Assembly (NCBI GenBank): GCA_030248215.1
Contig: JASANG010000373.1
Span: 248,001 to 312,000 of the forward strand
Source of the DNA: Enoplolaimus lenunculus
Lineage: Eukaryota; Nematoda; Enoplea; Enoplida; Thoracostomopsidae
Reading direction: 5' to 3'
DNA: 64,000 nt
Position numbers and translations under genes: made by a program. This document shows, piece after piece, positions 1 through 11,316 of the stretch. The stretch's first letter is position 1; every line of letters starts with the position of its first letter. The notes under the pieces were generated by a model that was given only the letters and a program-made list of their open reading frames with translations, did not search any database and had not been told where the DNA came from.

Positions 1-1435
1 TTAAAAAAATCAACGGGGTTTTTTCTACGTGTACCCATATTCAAATTTGTACTAGCATTCGCCGGCACTTATGCAATATACCGATTCATATCCAAAATAT
101 CGATGCTTTTATCTGATTTTAGTTAAAAATGTGTTTAACGTTTTCTCGCATGAATATTTCGGTTTCAACTCATATTCAGTTGTAAACAAAATTTTGAACT
201 CGGAACTCTGATATAATGATTGCCATACTAACGTTCGACGACGGCAATTTGATACCTGAGTTTTCTAGGGTGCTCTTAAGTCTGGTGAAGATTTTGTTTG
301 TACTGTACATACGATTGATAACTGTTAAACAATGCGCATTGTGTATTATTCACAGGACGCAGCTGGAGATATCTGTTTATGTTTCGGGTTCCAGTAAAAC
401 CGGTGTTCATATTGTCCCTAATCTGAAAATTTAAAGCAATAAACCCGTTTTAAAGTTTATATATACTTCGCATTCGGATTCTGCGTTCGTTTCCGCTTCC
501 GGCATTTTTTACAGCCCATATCATTGATTGTATCACATACACTGCTGGCGCAGTTGTTGCTTTTATGTGGAAAAGGGCTGTGGTGCATCTTGGAATTTTT
601 CTTTGAATGAAGATGATTTTTGTGTTCCGAAACACAATGTGAGCTTCAGTTGAACAATGCGCAAAGTAAAATTTTCAGCAACACAGAACCGTGTGGAGGA
701 TACATCAATATCCCCTGGATCAGTCGCTGAAAATAGGTAGCACAACTTTTCACGAGTATATTTTGATTTTTTTGTAATTTTTCCCTATATATAAGCAGTA
801 ACAGTGGCTAGCGAGGAACTTCAAATGGGAGTGCCTGCACGCGATAAGCCAAATACAATTTTTGTACTAGTCCATAGTACAAAGTTTTGGTTTAAATACC
901 TGTTTGGAGAGGTATAGGTCTGGCTGCCTCCCCTTGAATCCGCCAGTCAGCAGTGATTACCCTACCATCGAAATACAACGTTTCTGTTTTAAGCTGTGAG
1001 CATAGAAGCAAAATAGCAAGGGACAGAAATTCAGAGGAAGAATATATAATCTATTTCATTATAATCTATGAAATTATTGAAAAGCGGCTTCCGCACGAAG
1101 TTTTTAGACTTAAGGATTAACACCCAACTGTCGGTTTTTTATTTTATATTGGAACACCTTTGTTCCAATATAAAATAAAAGAAACCGCGCATAAAAACAT
1201 GAGTTCTCGACAGTAGCGCAACACGCTAGCAAAACCAAGGGGTGGCAAAATATTAAGCTATTTAACAAACTTTCGATTTTAATCTACAATTTGACATCTA
1301 AATTTATGGAGAACGAAAGTTGCAATTTTATCATACCTATTTTGCTCACTACAGTAATGACTAGGGTGCTACCGGAACTAAAAAATGCCGGAACCACAAC
1401 CAGAGGTGAAGCTGTAGTCGACGCCAAATTTGATA
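1..1435. other. AT-rich intergenic flank, no gene recognised
   Basis: No coding region or RNA gene is supported. The only clear structure is the hairpin at 1133-1187. A short piece at about 935-955 (TTGAATCCGCCAGT) resembles one end of the GGCGGATCCA MITEs seen at 39201 and 11088. Confidence 0.5.
1133..1187. repeat. Near-perfect AT-rich hairpin
   Basis: TTTTATTTTATATTGGAACA and its reverse complement are separated by only a few bases (loop CCT), and GGTTT/AAACC extend the stem with slight mismatch. The arms are about 24 bp. Confidence 0.8.
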
Positions 1436-1878
1436 CTGTAGTGACCCGAACAAGCGGAGGGACTGATATTTATTTGGCCTCTCCAGAGGGGACCCCCTGT
1501 TATTCGGTTGCGGACTGTTATTTAATTTTAACCCATGCTGCACCACCCTTCGTTATCGAGATATATCCGGTACTGGATCTATCCGTTGAATTAAACGTTT
1601 ATTTGTGTTGTGACAGTAGCTTCAGCGATAATGCAAGGTTATACATAGGAATATACTTTAAAAATTTAAGTACGCATTAAAGTTTCGAACTCACCTTTAT
1701 TTGGTCCTGGAGTCGTTTATGCGCTACAATTAGGGATAATTGACATTTATGGACTCTAATTTAGGGATTAGGGACTCTATCCGATTACGGACTCTTATTA
1801 GGGATACGGACTCCTATTAATTGGGACTCAAAATGGGGACCCCCATTTATTACCAACCTCATATTCGGGTCCCCACAG
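1436..1878 (+). mobile_element. TA-flanked MITE, CTGTAGTGACCCGAATAAG family, copy 1
   Basis: 443 bp between TA dinucleotides. Ends are CTGTAGTGACCCGAACAAG and the near complement ATATTCGGGTCCCCACAG. The interior (TTATTCGGTTACGGACTG type, GGACTCCTATTAG repeats) matches copies at 28322, 32593 and 37283. TA target and size fit a non-autonomous Tc1/mariner-type element. The 129-codon frame across its left part is not a gene. Confidence 0.8.
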
Positions 1879-3099
1879 TACCCTGTTGCATACTGTTGTC
1901 AGACTGTCAGAGTGCACTGATGAACCCACTCTTGGTAGTTAAGCACAACGAGATAGTTAAATTACATGCGTAAATATATCGGATCGTATATATCTTAAGA
2001 CTGTTGTAACAAACATAGTAGCTATGCTTTTCATATCAGCTATCATTTGAACGCTCTGTAGTACCGTTTACACGCTGTCCGTAGGTCATAACCGGGATTT
2101 CCGTTTTTACTAAAACGAAACAAAAATTTAAAATTTAAAAGTCCTTACTATTTTACAAAAAAACATTTTTGTATTAGGCACGTTGAAGCAATTAAGCCGA
2201 ATTTATCTGCTCATAGTAAGCTCTCATACAATCCAATTTTTGGTGTTGTGAAAACAATAGTAATATTTAACTGCCAATATCTCACACTGCGGGGCATCAA
2301 ATATATATAACAGAAGAGGGGATGTATAACAAACCGTTGTTAGCGAAGCGAGCCAACAACCAGATTTAGTTGTTTTTTGCGTCAATCATGTTACATAAGT
2401 TGCCTCGTTGCAAAACCTGCCTACATTGTTATAAAACTAGTGACGCTGGCGTGTTTAAATCAAATACTAATTTACATATTAACGTAAATTGCGCTGTTTT
2501 TGAGTTCTGTAAATAGACAGACGCTTGAGCACCATGGCAGTGAACGCTAAATAGCAAATCAACAAAATTTATTTTTAACAAACATTCTGGAACAAATCCA
2601 TGACGAATTTTATTTTTAGGAAACTTTCTGAACATGTTTACTCGGAATCTATTCGTTGAGCAGCTAATAGATTGATACAAACTTGATTTATGTCATTATT
2701 GTGTTATTAGCAATAGTCTAAACACGGTCTAATAAGTTATGTTAGTAGCCGTAGCTGCATCCATGTGCAACTTTCCTAGAGTGTTGGATTTTACACGCTT
2801 TCACAAAGTGTATACTGTGTCAACGAAGCATTCGTTAACCCATGTTATAAACTTGCAGAATTTGACTCACTAAATTGATAAGTACTACAACACTTGTTGA
2901 GCGATCTGCGATGTATCGTTAAAAACAATGTTTACTTGTGCTGGAACTGTGCCCAAAATACGTATGTGGAGCGTTCCAGCTTCAGTGTACAAATTTTAAT
3001 TTATATTACGAATTTTCTTCTTGTTAATATATACTTCCTCTTTTGCCCAAATATTTAATATTAATACTGTGGCACGAATAATTAGCGCCGCGCTATATC
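1879..3099. other. Intergenic, 5' flank of the phosphatase gene
   Basis: AT-rich with no recognised gene or repeat apart from a GCGAAGCGAGC motif at about 2344. The last few hundred bases must hold the phosphatase promoter. No clear TATA box or trans-splice site was chosen. Confidence 0.4.
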
Positions 3100-5430
3100 A
3101 TGACAAATGTTATGTTGCCAAACAGGACGAACCGCAGACCCAGCATACCGCCACTGCTGCAAGTAACAATGTACGACAACTCGGCAATGCTCACTGCAAG
3201 GTCAAACATTCATGGTGAATTCGTAGCGCACACCGAACCGTTATCACGAAAATCGCAAGTAACGTCTGAAAAACTGCTGAAAAACAAAACTCGCACCGTC
3301 GCAGCGAACAGATTTCTTCAAACGTCCGCTCAAGCTTCATCGAACCAAATCTTGCCAGTAGTGAAACTGAAAAAACAAAACAAAATTCGACAATTTTTAC
3401 ACCGAATTCAAAATAAGCAACAACCGTCCATTGGCCGACAGTCGAGACATTCATATGCTCAGCGGAGGAATTTTTTACAACCGCATCCGCAACGGATTAA
3501 CAACGCAACATTATTGCCAGCAAATCGCGTCAATGGAATTAAATATATGTCAGCTTTAGAGGTCGAAAATGCGGCCAGTAGCCAGATTTATCATTCCACG
3601 CGCCCGCAAGATATTTTTAACAACACTCAAAATTTGTATGCTAAATACGAAACACTACAACATGGAAACGTGCCACATGACGGTACGTATCAGCTGTCGA
3701 ACAGGTCGCTCAAAACTCCTACTGCTAGATTTCAAACGGCACCAACAGTTGTTTCCAGCAAAACGTTGCACTCGCCACGTGTCAATTCGTACAGTAGTTT
3801 TCACCAACGTCACCGTCCGGTCAGCAATAGCTTACGAGTCAGTCCAAGTTTGAGCGAAAATGCTTTCAGCAAACAATATCCGTATCGCAACAACGGACGA
3901 CTGCTACATCGACCGAACATATCGCGATCACAAAGCGATTCGTCGCTGGCGTCGCTTCCAAAATGGCTTTTGTCGTTGATGTGTTGTTTCGACGCAAACA
4001 ATATTGATAATTCACGTACGCTACAAAGTCAAGATTCACGAATTTACTCAAATTTATATTCAAATGGTAACCGATATAGTGCGCATAGGATAATGACAAA
4101 AGTAAGCCAGCAACGTGGCAAAAACTTCAATAACAACACTGAAAATCAGTCACTTTATAAAATAGATGCTGTTGGTTATCGAAATTATGAACAACCAGCG
4201 TCATATTTAGTAGCCGATATACGAAATACTCCTGTCAAATCTGTAACCGCTCGCCGCTCTCTTATCGATCAACAAGATATGCTGTGGCCAAACGGTGACG
4301 ATTTCAAACCATACACAAGCGAACTGGACAACCCGTTTAGTTATCAAAACAAGATAACACATCGTGAACAGCGATATAAACCAAATTTGGACGGCGCTGT
4401 CAACAAATCGCAACAAGATTATAACCAAATTATGACACCATCATCATCATTAACTGTACAAAATTTTGCTGATATTTCAAATAATTCAGTCAAACGACGC
4501 TTTACTTGGCATAGCCCTAGTGACACGTCATTGTTTTATGAAAATTCAAAACAGCCACCGATTGACACGCGTTTTGATCGCTCTGAACAGCAACCGTTCA
4601 GCGCTCATAATTCGTCGTATCAACAATCTGGCTTCGCTATAACCAGTCCTAAATTTCGACAACCAGAAATTAACCGAGCATCTACGAACCGGGTACCGTC
4701 AACGCATCGCCACTCTATCCAAAGTACTGCTGATCAAACTGGTTCAATATCGAATAAATTTTTTCAAATTTCAGACGCTTATAATTCTGGAAATCCTAAA
4801 AAACCCACACCTTTAAAGTCAACTACGAATCGATTTGTACTACCGAAACGCACTATACTGCCGGCCAAAACGAAAAAGTTTTCGCTAAACTGTTTAATTG
4901 TTGATTTAGACGAAACTCTGGTCCATTCGTCATTTCAGCCACCAACTCCGTCAAAAGTCGCTGATTTAAGTGTTCCTGTTGATATTGGCGGTGTACGCCA
5001 CATTGTATACGTTATGGTCCGACCGTACACTGATAACTTTTTACGCTGCATTCGTTCGTTGTTTGAAACGGTTTTGTTTACCGCATCACTTGCCAAATAC
5101 GCCGATCCAGTTGCAGATTATTTAGATTCACGTGTTGGCGGCGGTCCTGTTTTTGATTTTCGATTATTTCGTCAACATTGTGTTCAGCATAGCGGTGCGT
5201 ATGTGAAAGATTTGGCGCAGCTCGGCCGCGACTTAAAACACGTCATTATTGTTGATAACTCGCCGGCGTCGTTTGCGTTTCATCCACAAAATGCGTTGCC
5301 TGTCCAGTCGTGGTTTGGTGATCCAGACGATACTGAGCTACGCGATATTTTGCCGTTTTTACGATCGCTTTCAATGTCGACAGATGTTAGACAGTCGCTT
5401 CAACAACGATATTTGACCAGTTCTGACTAA
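3100..5430 (+). CDS. SCP/CTDSP-family HAD phosphatase with long N-terminal region, intronless
   Basis: Single uninterrupted frame of 776 codons. The first ATG after an in-frame TAA (3079) is taken as start. Residues about 594-770 form a complete FCP1/SCP catalytic domain: the DLDET motif at 602-606 (nucleophile D602, acid/base D604), the VLFTASLAKYADPVADYLD segment (T661, K666) and IIVDNSPASFAFHP (D719, N720), ending in a WFGDPDDTELRDILPFL helix typical of CTDSP1/2. Family members remove phosphate from Ser/Thr on substrates such as the RNA polymerase II CTD or SMADs. Human CTDSP1 is about 261 aa, so roughly 500 residues are extra. This N-terminal part is rich in S, N, Q and R and looks disordered. 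Within it WLLSLMCCF (C295, C296) resembles the cysteine pair just upstream of the domain in vertebrate SCPs, which is thought to be lipidated. Lack of introns contrasts with the collagen and kinase genes here. Domain call very sure; exact start and substrate unknown. Confidence 0.93.
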   Translation: MTNVMLPNRTNRRPSIPPLLQVTMYDNSAMLTARSNIHGEFVAHTEPLSRKSQVTSEKLLKNKTRTVAANRFLQTSAQASSNQILPVVKLKKQNKIRQFLHRIQNKQQPSIGRQSRHSYAQRRNFLQPHPQRINNATLLPANRVNGIKYMSALEVENAASSQIYHSTRPQDIFNNTQNLYAKYETLQHGNVPHDGTYQLSNRSLKTPTARFQTAPTVVSSKTLHSPRVNSYSSFHQRHRPVSNSLRVSPSLSENAFSKQYPYRNNGRLLHRPNISRSQSDSSLASLPKWLLSLMCCFDANNIDNSRTLQSQDSRIYSNLYSNGNRYSAHRIMTKVSQQRGKNFNNNTENQSLYKIDAVGYRNYEQPASYLVADIRNTPVKSVTARRSLIDQQDMLWPNGDDFKPYTSELDNPFSYQNKITHREQRYKPNLDGAVNKSQQDYNQIMTPSSSLTVQNFADISNNSVKRRFTWHSPSDTSLFYENSKQPPIDTRFDRSEQQPFSAHNSSYQQSGFAITSPKFRQPEINRASTNRVPSTHRHSIQSTADQTGSISNKFFQISDAYNSGNPKKPTPLKSTTNRFVLPKRTILPAKTKKFSLNCLIVDLDETLVHSSFQPPTPSKVADLSVPVDIGGVRHIVYVMVRPYTDNFLRCIRSLFETVLFTASLAKYADPVADYLDSRVGGGPVFDFRLFRQHCVQHSGAYVKDLAQLGRDLKHVIIVDNSPASFAFHPQNALPVQSWFGDPDDTELRDILPFLRSLSMSTDVRQSLQQRYLTSSD

Positions 5431-5481
5431 ACACTCCCGGTAGGCGTAGACAGGCGATCTGGGCTGTCTGGCATAGTTTCC

Positions 5482-5487
5482 AATAAA
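5482..5487 (+). promoter_or_regulatory. poly(A) signal of the phosphatase gene
   Basis: AATAAA lies 52 bases after the stop codon of the phosphatase, in a suitable position for 3' end formation. It supports 5430 as the true gene end. Inferred from the hexamer and its position only. Confidence 0.55.
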
Positions 5488-5949
5488 ACTAAGCGGTGCC
5501 AAATATTGTTCTGCTCCCGTTGTATGATACGTTTCCTGCTAGCACTCGGCAGTCATTTCATAAAAACAATGCCGCTCGTAAGATTGTCTCAAATATCCAC
5601 AAATATTACAAAGTCACTTCAGCAGAGTTGACGTGTTCGGATAATTACCTCAAGCTTATTTGTAATTTTTTAAATGTAACTCATGGCTCAACGTTAGAAA
5701 GACTGTATGCTATAACCACTGATTGATTGTAATCATTTATGTTTCTACGGCGGCTTGCAATGTCCGCCGACACTCACTTTAACAGCGATATTTGACGAAT
5801 TCAGAATGAATTTGCTGCATGGGTGGTCCTGCTATCTGGGTTACGAGGCAAATTATAGGAGGAATGGTTAGAATTTGGACCATTCAACAAAATTGCAAAA
5901 AAAGTTGATTATGTAATGATTTTTACATAGTCAGGGGTGGGCGGGCCCG

Positions 5950-6122
5950 TAGCCAATGGAGAGCAAGGGGGCTCAGCCCCCATGCAAAAATTTTAGCCCC
6001 CCTGCAAAAATTTTAGCCCCATAGAAAATTTTCAATCTTTCTTATAAGTCATTGAAAACCCTTGAATTCCCCCTGTAAAAAATTTTGCCTCCCGTAGCAA
6101 GGTGAGCTGGCTACAGACCTGG
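5950..6122 (+). mobile_element. GGGCCCGTAGCC MITE, copy 1
   Basis: About 170 bp from GGGCCCGTAGCCAATGG to GAGCTGGCTACAGACC. An interior CAGCCCCC...AAAATTTT pattern and CTTATAAGTCATTGAAAACC are shared with copies at 13856, 34274 and 35207. No target duplication was read. Confidence 0.7.
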
Positions 6123-6940
6123 TTGTGGGTCGGTTTATATCAAAGTACCAAGGGTTAATTTTAGTACCAGTTCATCCTTAACTGACGCGGTTACCACAGC
6201 CTATTCTGAACTTAACATTGGAACAGTGAAAAGTTTAGTGCGGTTCGATACAAAATTATTAACCTTAAAATACGTGTTAAGCTTTGTTTTATGCTGGCTG
6301 TGAGTGTGTAATATTTATCCTTTAAACTATTGTCTTTGAATGGCAAAATTGAATGGACGAATTTTTAAGTCAGCCTAAAACTTCTGAAATAGGTTTAGTT
6401 GGAGCAGTGTCTGTCCAATCACATACCGCATTAAGGCAGGCCTAAAGAACTTAATGTCTTTTTCAGACACATATGATATAAAATTTTGAAATGGATTTGT
6501 TCATTATTTCTCTGTGTTATATATTTCAGAATTTTAAGTTAAAAAAATTTTCCATCTGGTTTTGAGTCATTGTGTGAAATTCCTATATGAATGGACCCGG
6601 TCAACGTCTCTTCAGAGCAAAATGACGATCTTTTCAATCTAAAGGGCCGGAAGTTTAGTTTTCGAAGCGATCCGGCCAACTCTAAGCAAAGACCTGTACC
6701 GTTCTCTAACCTGTAGCTGCAGAGTTCCCGCATAAGTGACTCAATAATTTAAATCTATTAAATACAAAAATTATAGCACGAAGCTTGAGCCAGAGATGTA
6801 TCCGGTGTCAAACTTACCTTTGTTTGTAAGCCAAAAACAAACCGTAGCAGTGAATGAAAATGTTTGAATGATGCTGCATGTCAGTCGACATGTTTTTTCG
6901 CAGAGCCATAATGTATTTTAAAAAAGAGTAGGTACTAGAA
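6123..6940. other. Intergenic, nothing recognised
   Basis: AT-rich sequence with only short scattered frames on both strands. No gene, RNA or repeat could be assigned. Confidence 0.4.
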
Positions 6941-7152
6941 TACTGCAAAAAATGGTGCGTCAAATTGACTCTCTCCGAAATAGGCTCTATGGGACTACAC
7001 AACTGAGTCAAATTTGATTCTGCAAAAGCCAAACGTGCGACACTGTGACTCGAATTTGATTCTGGCGGAGTCGAAATTGACTCAGTTTGTGTAGTCCCGT
7101 ATAGAGCCTATTTCGAAGAGAGTCAATTTGACTTACCATTTTTTCCAGTGTA
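6941..7152. mobile_element. GTCAAATTGACTC palindromic MITE, copy 1
   Basis: 212 bp. Ends ACTGCAAAAAATGGTG and the complement ACCATTTTTTCCAGTG, then GTCAAATTGACTC, CCGAAATAGGCTCTA and GGGACTACACAA in inverted order. The whole element is one imperfect palindrome. Same family as 16354, 17251, 18146, 19091 and 39731. Confidence 0.88.
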
Positions 7153-7553
7153 GGAAATATCCCTTAGTACCACGTGGTCAATCATTTTTTAGTTTACGTC
7201 AAAATCAGTTTTGCAAACTTAACAGATTGTTTTCAACGAAAGTTAATATCTGTACATCGAGTATCGGCATTATTTACTTCGTGTCAGCCTTGTTCTTTTG
7301 CGTTTAAATAAGTTATCATCAATTTATCATAAAACTCGCAAAAGCCTGAAGGACACACAGAACAATACTAAACTTTAGCAAATTCAACTATTTTGCAGTG
7401 TGGTGAGATGTGACATTAAGGCGTACTTACTTAACTATCTGGTATTGGGTCTTCCCGCTTAATGCTGAAATATTAAAAAATTTTCCGGAATAGACTATTT
7501 TGGGCAAACGCGAAAGTTGAATCACCGAAACCTACCGTTCACTATTGTTTAAT

Positions 7554-7790
7554 TACTGTGAATTCCGATCAGTTACTCAGAGAGCGAATTAGTCATTTCT
7601 GGTTATTTCTGAGTTTAATAACGGGAAACACAAAACTCGCTCTGAGCTGATTTAATTCTGGGTGAATTAATAAGTCAATTCAGAATGAGTTCAATCAATC
7701 CAGAATTTTTAGTTCTGAAACACAAAACTCAAGCTTCTGAGTGCCTTTTTACTAATTCTGAGTTTAAATCAGCTCACTGAAATTTACAGC
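7554..7790. mobile_element. ACTGTRAATTCCGAT palindromic MITE, copy 1
   Basis: 237 bp, ends ACTGTGAATTCCGATCAGTT and CAGCTCACTGAAATTTACAG. The interior is built from repeated TTCTGAGTT/AATTCAGAATGAGTT words in both orientations. Matches the copy at 9691-9942. Confidence 0.8.
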
Positions 7791-8095
7791 GCTCATGTTT
7801 CAAATCACCAAGTCAAGTTGTACAAGAAAAAGTAATCTCAATATCTCCAATGTTTTAAGTGTAGTGGGAACTTGCCTTGAAACATCATTCCCGGCTTTAA
7901 CATTCAAGGGTACGCGAGCATTTACAGTATTCTTTATTTGTAGCATGCTCACCATACCTCTGAACAGACGAATAAAATTTAAAACGTTTCAAACGATCAT
8001 AATTTGCCATCAGCGTCGGTATTTGTGCACGGTAAGTGTATGTGTAATGCAAAGAGATTGTCATATATGTGCACATATTTGCTGGTATAAGTGTT

Positions 8096-8172
8096 GCAGT
8101 GACCACATGGTGCAGCGGTAGCATGCTTGACTTGAGTGTAAAAGGGCCAAGGTTTGATTTTCGCCGTGGTCT
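8096..8172 (+). pseudogene. Degenerate tRNA-like sequence
   Basis: GACCACA at the 5' side pairs 6 of 7 with CGTGGTC at the 3' side. TGGTGCAGCGGTAGCATG resembles a D arm and A box, and GGTTTGATTTTCGCC resembles a decayed B box. The anticodon and T stems do not fold properly, so this is a tRNA relic or tRNA-derived repeat rather than a working tRNA. Confidence 0.4.
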
Positions 8173-8558
8173 TTAACTTTGGGCAAAACATCGAACAGGG
8201 GTCGTGCAAACCGTTGTTTTCCAACAATCAGATCATAGCTTTAGCGTCAGTTTGCTGACACATAATCGCTTTAATTTGAAAATCAAGTTAGTTTTAAGAA
8301 ATTTGTTTTTAGCGATTTTTGTTTTGGTTATGGCGGTAACGCAAAGTTTATACTGCCAGAAGTTTCTGCCCAGTATGAGAGCAAGTTTATTAACAAAATT
8401 TTTTATTTTTTCAACAGTAAATTATTAATTAAGTGCTTGCAATATGACGGCGTTTTAAAAATTGAGTTTTCGAAATTGTGTTATTAGTAGTCGATTTTAT
8501 GCTTTAGTATGCGCCGTTCACAATAGAAATTTTTCTTGGGCACAGATAAAATGTGTCA

Positions 8559-8607
8559 TAGGGTAGGGTTAACGAGTGGCAAATTGCCAATCGTTAACCC
8601 TACCCTA
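8559..8607. repeat. Hairpin with AGGGTAGGGTTAACGA arms
   Basis: AGGGTAGGGTTAACGA and TCGTTAACCCTACCCT face each other around GTGGCAAATTGCCAA, which itself continues the stem. A related GTTAACCCTAGCC and GCGTAGGGTAGGGGTAAC pair follows to 8682, so a second, weaker inverted pair encloses the region. Confidence 0.75.
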
Positions 8608-8930
8608 ACACTTTTTTCTCGTTAACCCTAGCCAAACACGTATCACAGAGCACTTTGTGACACGCGTAGGGTAGGGGTAACGGAAATTTTGCCCTACATA
8701 TATATTTATGTTCAATGCAAGGTCTATATATGTGTTTGGCAGTTGAAATTGTTGCATTAATTATGTTGGTTTCTAATTTTTAGCCAACCAATAACATTAA
8801 AACGGTTCAAAACCTTATTTTGTGCTCTTTTTGTAATAATTCGTTCGAAACTAGCAAGGATGGGCGCCGGTGTCGGATAATATTCTTTCTCCCATAATAT
8901 TTTCCTTTATAAAGTATTTCGGCCAATGTA

Positions 8931-9131
8931 AACAACAGGCGAAAAACAGTATTATAAGCATATTCCTAAGCTTAAGCCTAAGCCTAAGCCTAAGCCTAAG
9001 CCTATGCGTAAGAATAAGCATATTCCCAAGCCTAAGCCTAAGCCTATGTCAAGCAAAAATAGTCTAAAGCTTAAGCTTCCTCTATTCTAGTCCCACAGAA
9101 TAACTCTTCGCCCTTGATCTTTACACGGGCC
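8931..9131. mobile_element. TTAGGC-bearing hAT-like MITE (GGCCAATGTAAAG group)
   Basis: Ends GGCCAATGTAAACAACAGGC and CGCCCTTGATCTTTACACGGGCC (imperfect complement). Flanks AGTATTTC and GGTATTTC look like an 8-bp target duplication with one mismatch. The interior holds about five CCTAAG (TTAGGC on the other strand) units at 8974-9003 and more at 9030-9045. The 3' part has the family block AGTCTAAAGCTTAAGCTT. Confidence 0.85.
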
Positions 9132-9690
9132 GGTATTTCCAATACTATTTTTTACAATCTTCGCTTTTCGAACTCCAAATGTATTAATAGCTAGCCAGAG
9201 AAATGTTTATATAAAATTAACTTTCGCCTACAACTAAAGTGAACAACATTAATGGATTCCGTAGACTGAAAACTTTAAATTTTATCTTAGTAAGAACGTT
9301 AATTGTTTCAAAATCTTTCTCCTCGTGTGTCCACTGGAACTAGCTCACTGGCAAATGTTGAAAAGCAATCGGGGTTTGTTTAAGTAAAATTTGAATTCAT
9401 ATTGGAAATTTTTGAAAGTTCATGTAATAGACACTTGTAAATTGTTGATCGAAAAAATACAGTTAGTCAATTGCTGCTGTGAAGGCAATTTGTAGTGCTG
9501 AACTGACGTTTTGAGATCAGACGAATTCTTAGATTGCAAAACACGACTAAACTACTCGTTATTCCGAATGTCATTTCAAAGCCTACTGTATTGATGGTGA
9601 ATTTTCATAATTAGAGTCAGTAAATAGATAGGGTACAAAATTATAAATCAGTCCATAAACGTCAATTACCCTAATCAGATCGAAAGTTTA

Positions 9691-9942
9691 CACTGTAAAT
9701 TCCGATGAGTTAAATAATCAACTCAGCGGGAGAATTTGTTATTTCTAGCTATTTCTAAATTAATAGCAGTAAACATTAACTCACTCTGAGCTGGTTTAAT
9801 TCTGGGTTAGTTAATGAATTAACTCAGAATGAGTTCAATCAATTCAGAATTCTGCGTTCTGAGAGACCTAATTCAGAGCTCAGGCCTCTGAGTGGACTCA
9901 ACTCATACTGAGTTAAAATCAACTCAATGAAAATTACAGTGT
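9691..9942. mobile_element. ACTGTRAATTCCGAT palindromic MITE, copy 2
   Basis: 252 bp, ends CACTGTAAATTCCGATGAGT and CAACTCAATGAAAATTACAGTG (near complement). Interior words AACTCAGAATGAGTTCAATC match copy 1. Confidence 0.85.
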
Positions 9943-10381
9943 AGTACACGAATTTGATTCATTACTTAAAGTGTAATATTACTTATATTTGTAGCAGCAC
10001 AATCAAGTCGTCAAAGTATATCCGTAAAGTAATGAGCTTTAAACAGTCAACCAAGCCAGATGTTAAAAGCACCGCACGAGAAATTGGCTTTCTTGGTTCT
10101 GCTTCTTAACTATGTAAACCTAAAACTATTATTAATAAAACTAAAACTTTAGCATACTTAAAACATCAGGGGTTATGTATTTTCTATAGTGTGTTTCCTT
10201 GTTTTTAACGTCTGTAACAGTTTTGCTGACTTTTTATTGCTTTTTGTTACGCCTTTAGCTCACCGTTGTTAAAAATACAATTAAAAGTTATTAAAATTTA
10301 CAAAACAATTTTTCAAAAACAAATTGCGAAAGTAACGGAAGGCGAAACTGTATAACATATTCACACTGGTACCGCTGCTCG

Positions 10382-10573
10382 AGCCAATGTTACTTTCAGG
10401 GGCGTAACAGTAGATTAAGCGTATTCCTAAGCTTAAGCCTTTAGCCTAAGCGTTGCAAAAGCGTATTTCTAAACCTAAGCAAAGCCTAAGAAAAGAAATG
10501 TGATCTAGAATCTAAACCTACTCTTTTATAGACCCACTATAGAAACCTTGACGCCTCGTAAAGTAACATGGGC
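10382..10573. mobile_element. TTAGGC-bearing hAT-like MITE (GGCCCATGTTAC group)
   Basis: Ends AGCCAATGTTACTTTCAGGG and CGTAAAGTAACATGGGCT. Flanks GCTGCTCG and ACTGCTCG differ by one base, so an 8-bp target duplication is likely. The interior has decayed CCTAAG words and the group block TCTAGAATCTAAACCTACTC. Confidence 0.85.
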
Positions 10574-11087
10574 TACTGCTCGCATAGTTAAGAGTCATGC
10601 AATAACCACTGGGCGTTTGATGTCACAGTTTGGAACAGGCAATACACACCCTAGCGTGCATAAACCGTGACCCACACAGAGGGACTGTTGATACACGCCC
10701 CTGTGTGTATTAACCATAGCATCAAACGGCTCCGAACTGCATATACCGCATTTTCGCCAGAGAAAATGCGGTTGCAGTAGAAGAAGACATAAATAATTAT
10801 GGAAATAAAATTTACCACGCGTGCAAGCTACTATGAAAGCATAGAACAGTAAACGTTATGAGTGACAAATCAACACGATGGCAGACGGTCGTCTAGGTTC
10901 CTTTGGCAAAAAAATTCATTTCAAGCCAAATTTTCTAGGTCTTTTGTTGTTGGTCGTTCATTTAAATCAAATTTTCAGGAGCTATAACTCAGGCTTTCTG
11001 GTGGTTTATAGATATTTTGTTGTGTTTTATAGATATTTTGTTAAGTTAAATTATTTACGATTGGTTTCACATAAAGTGACTGAAATA

Positions 11088-11316
11088 CAGTGGCGGATAT
11101 GCAAACAATCCACGAAAACGTCACAATGAGTTTTCTAGACAAATACGTGAAAAATGTATGGCGAGGTTTACAAATTCAAATTTTTGAACCTTTGGCGTGT
11201 AGGCAATATTAAAACTTAAAATATAAATTAAAAAAACAGTAAAAACACCTTTGAAAATTGTGGAATTTTGGAGCTTAAAAAGTATCTTTAAATTGAAAAT
11301 CCTGAATCCGCCACTG
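11088..11316. mobile_element. CAGTGGCGGAT hAT-type MITE
   Basis: 229 bp, ends CAGTGGCGGAT and ATCCGCCACTG. Flanks CTGAAATA and CAGAAATA are an 8-bp target duplication with one mismatch. These ends are typical of hAT elements. Confidence 0.75.

Noticed and set aside
1291-1680. 129-codon frame on the + strand
   Set aside because: Most of it lies inside the TA-flanked MITE, and the same words appear as broken frames in the other copies.
8096-8172. Functional tRNA gene
   Set aside because: A-box and acceptor pairing are fair, but the anticodon and T stems fail. Kept only as a relic.
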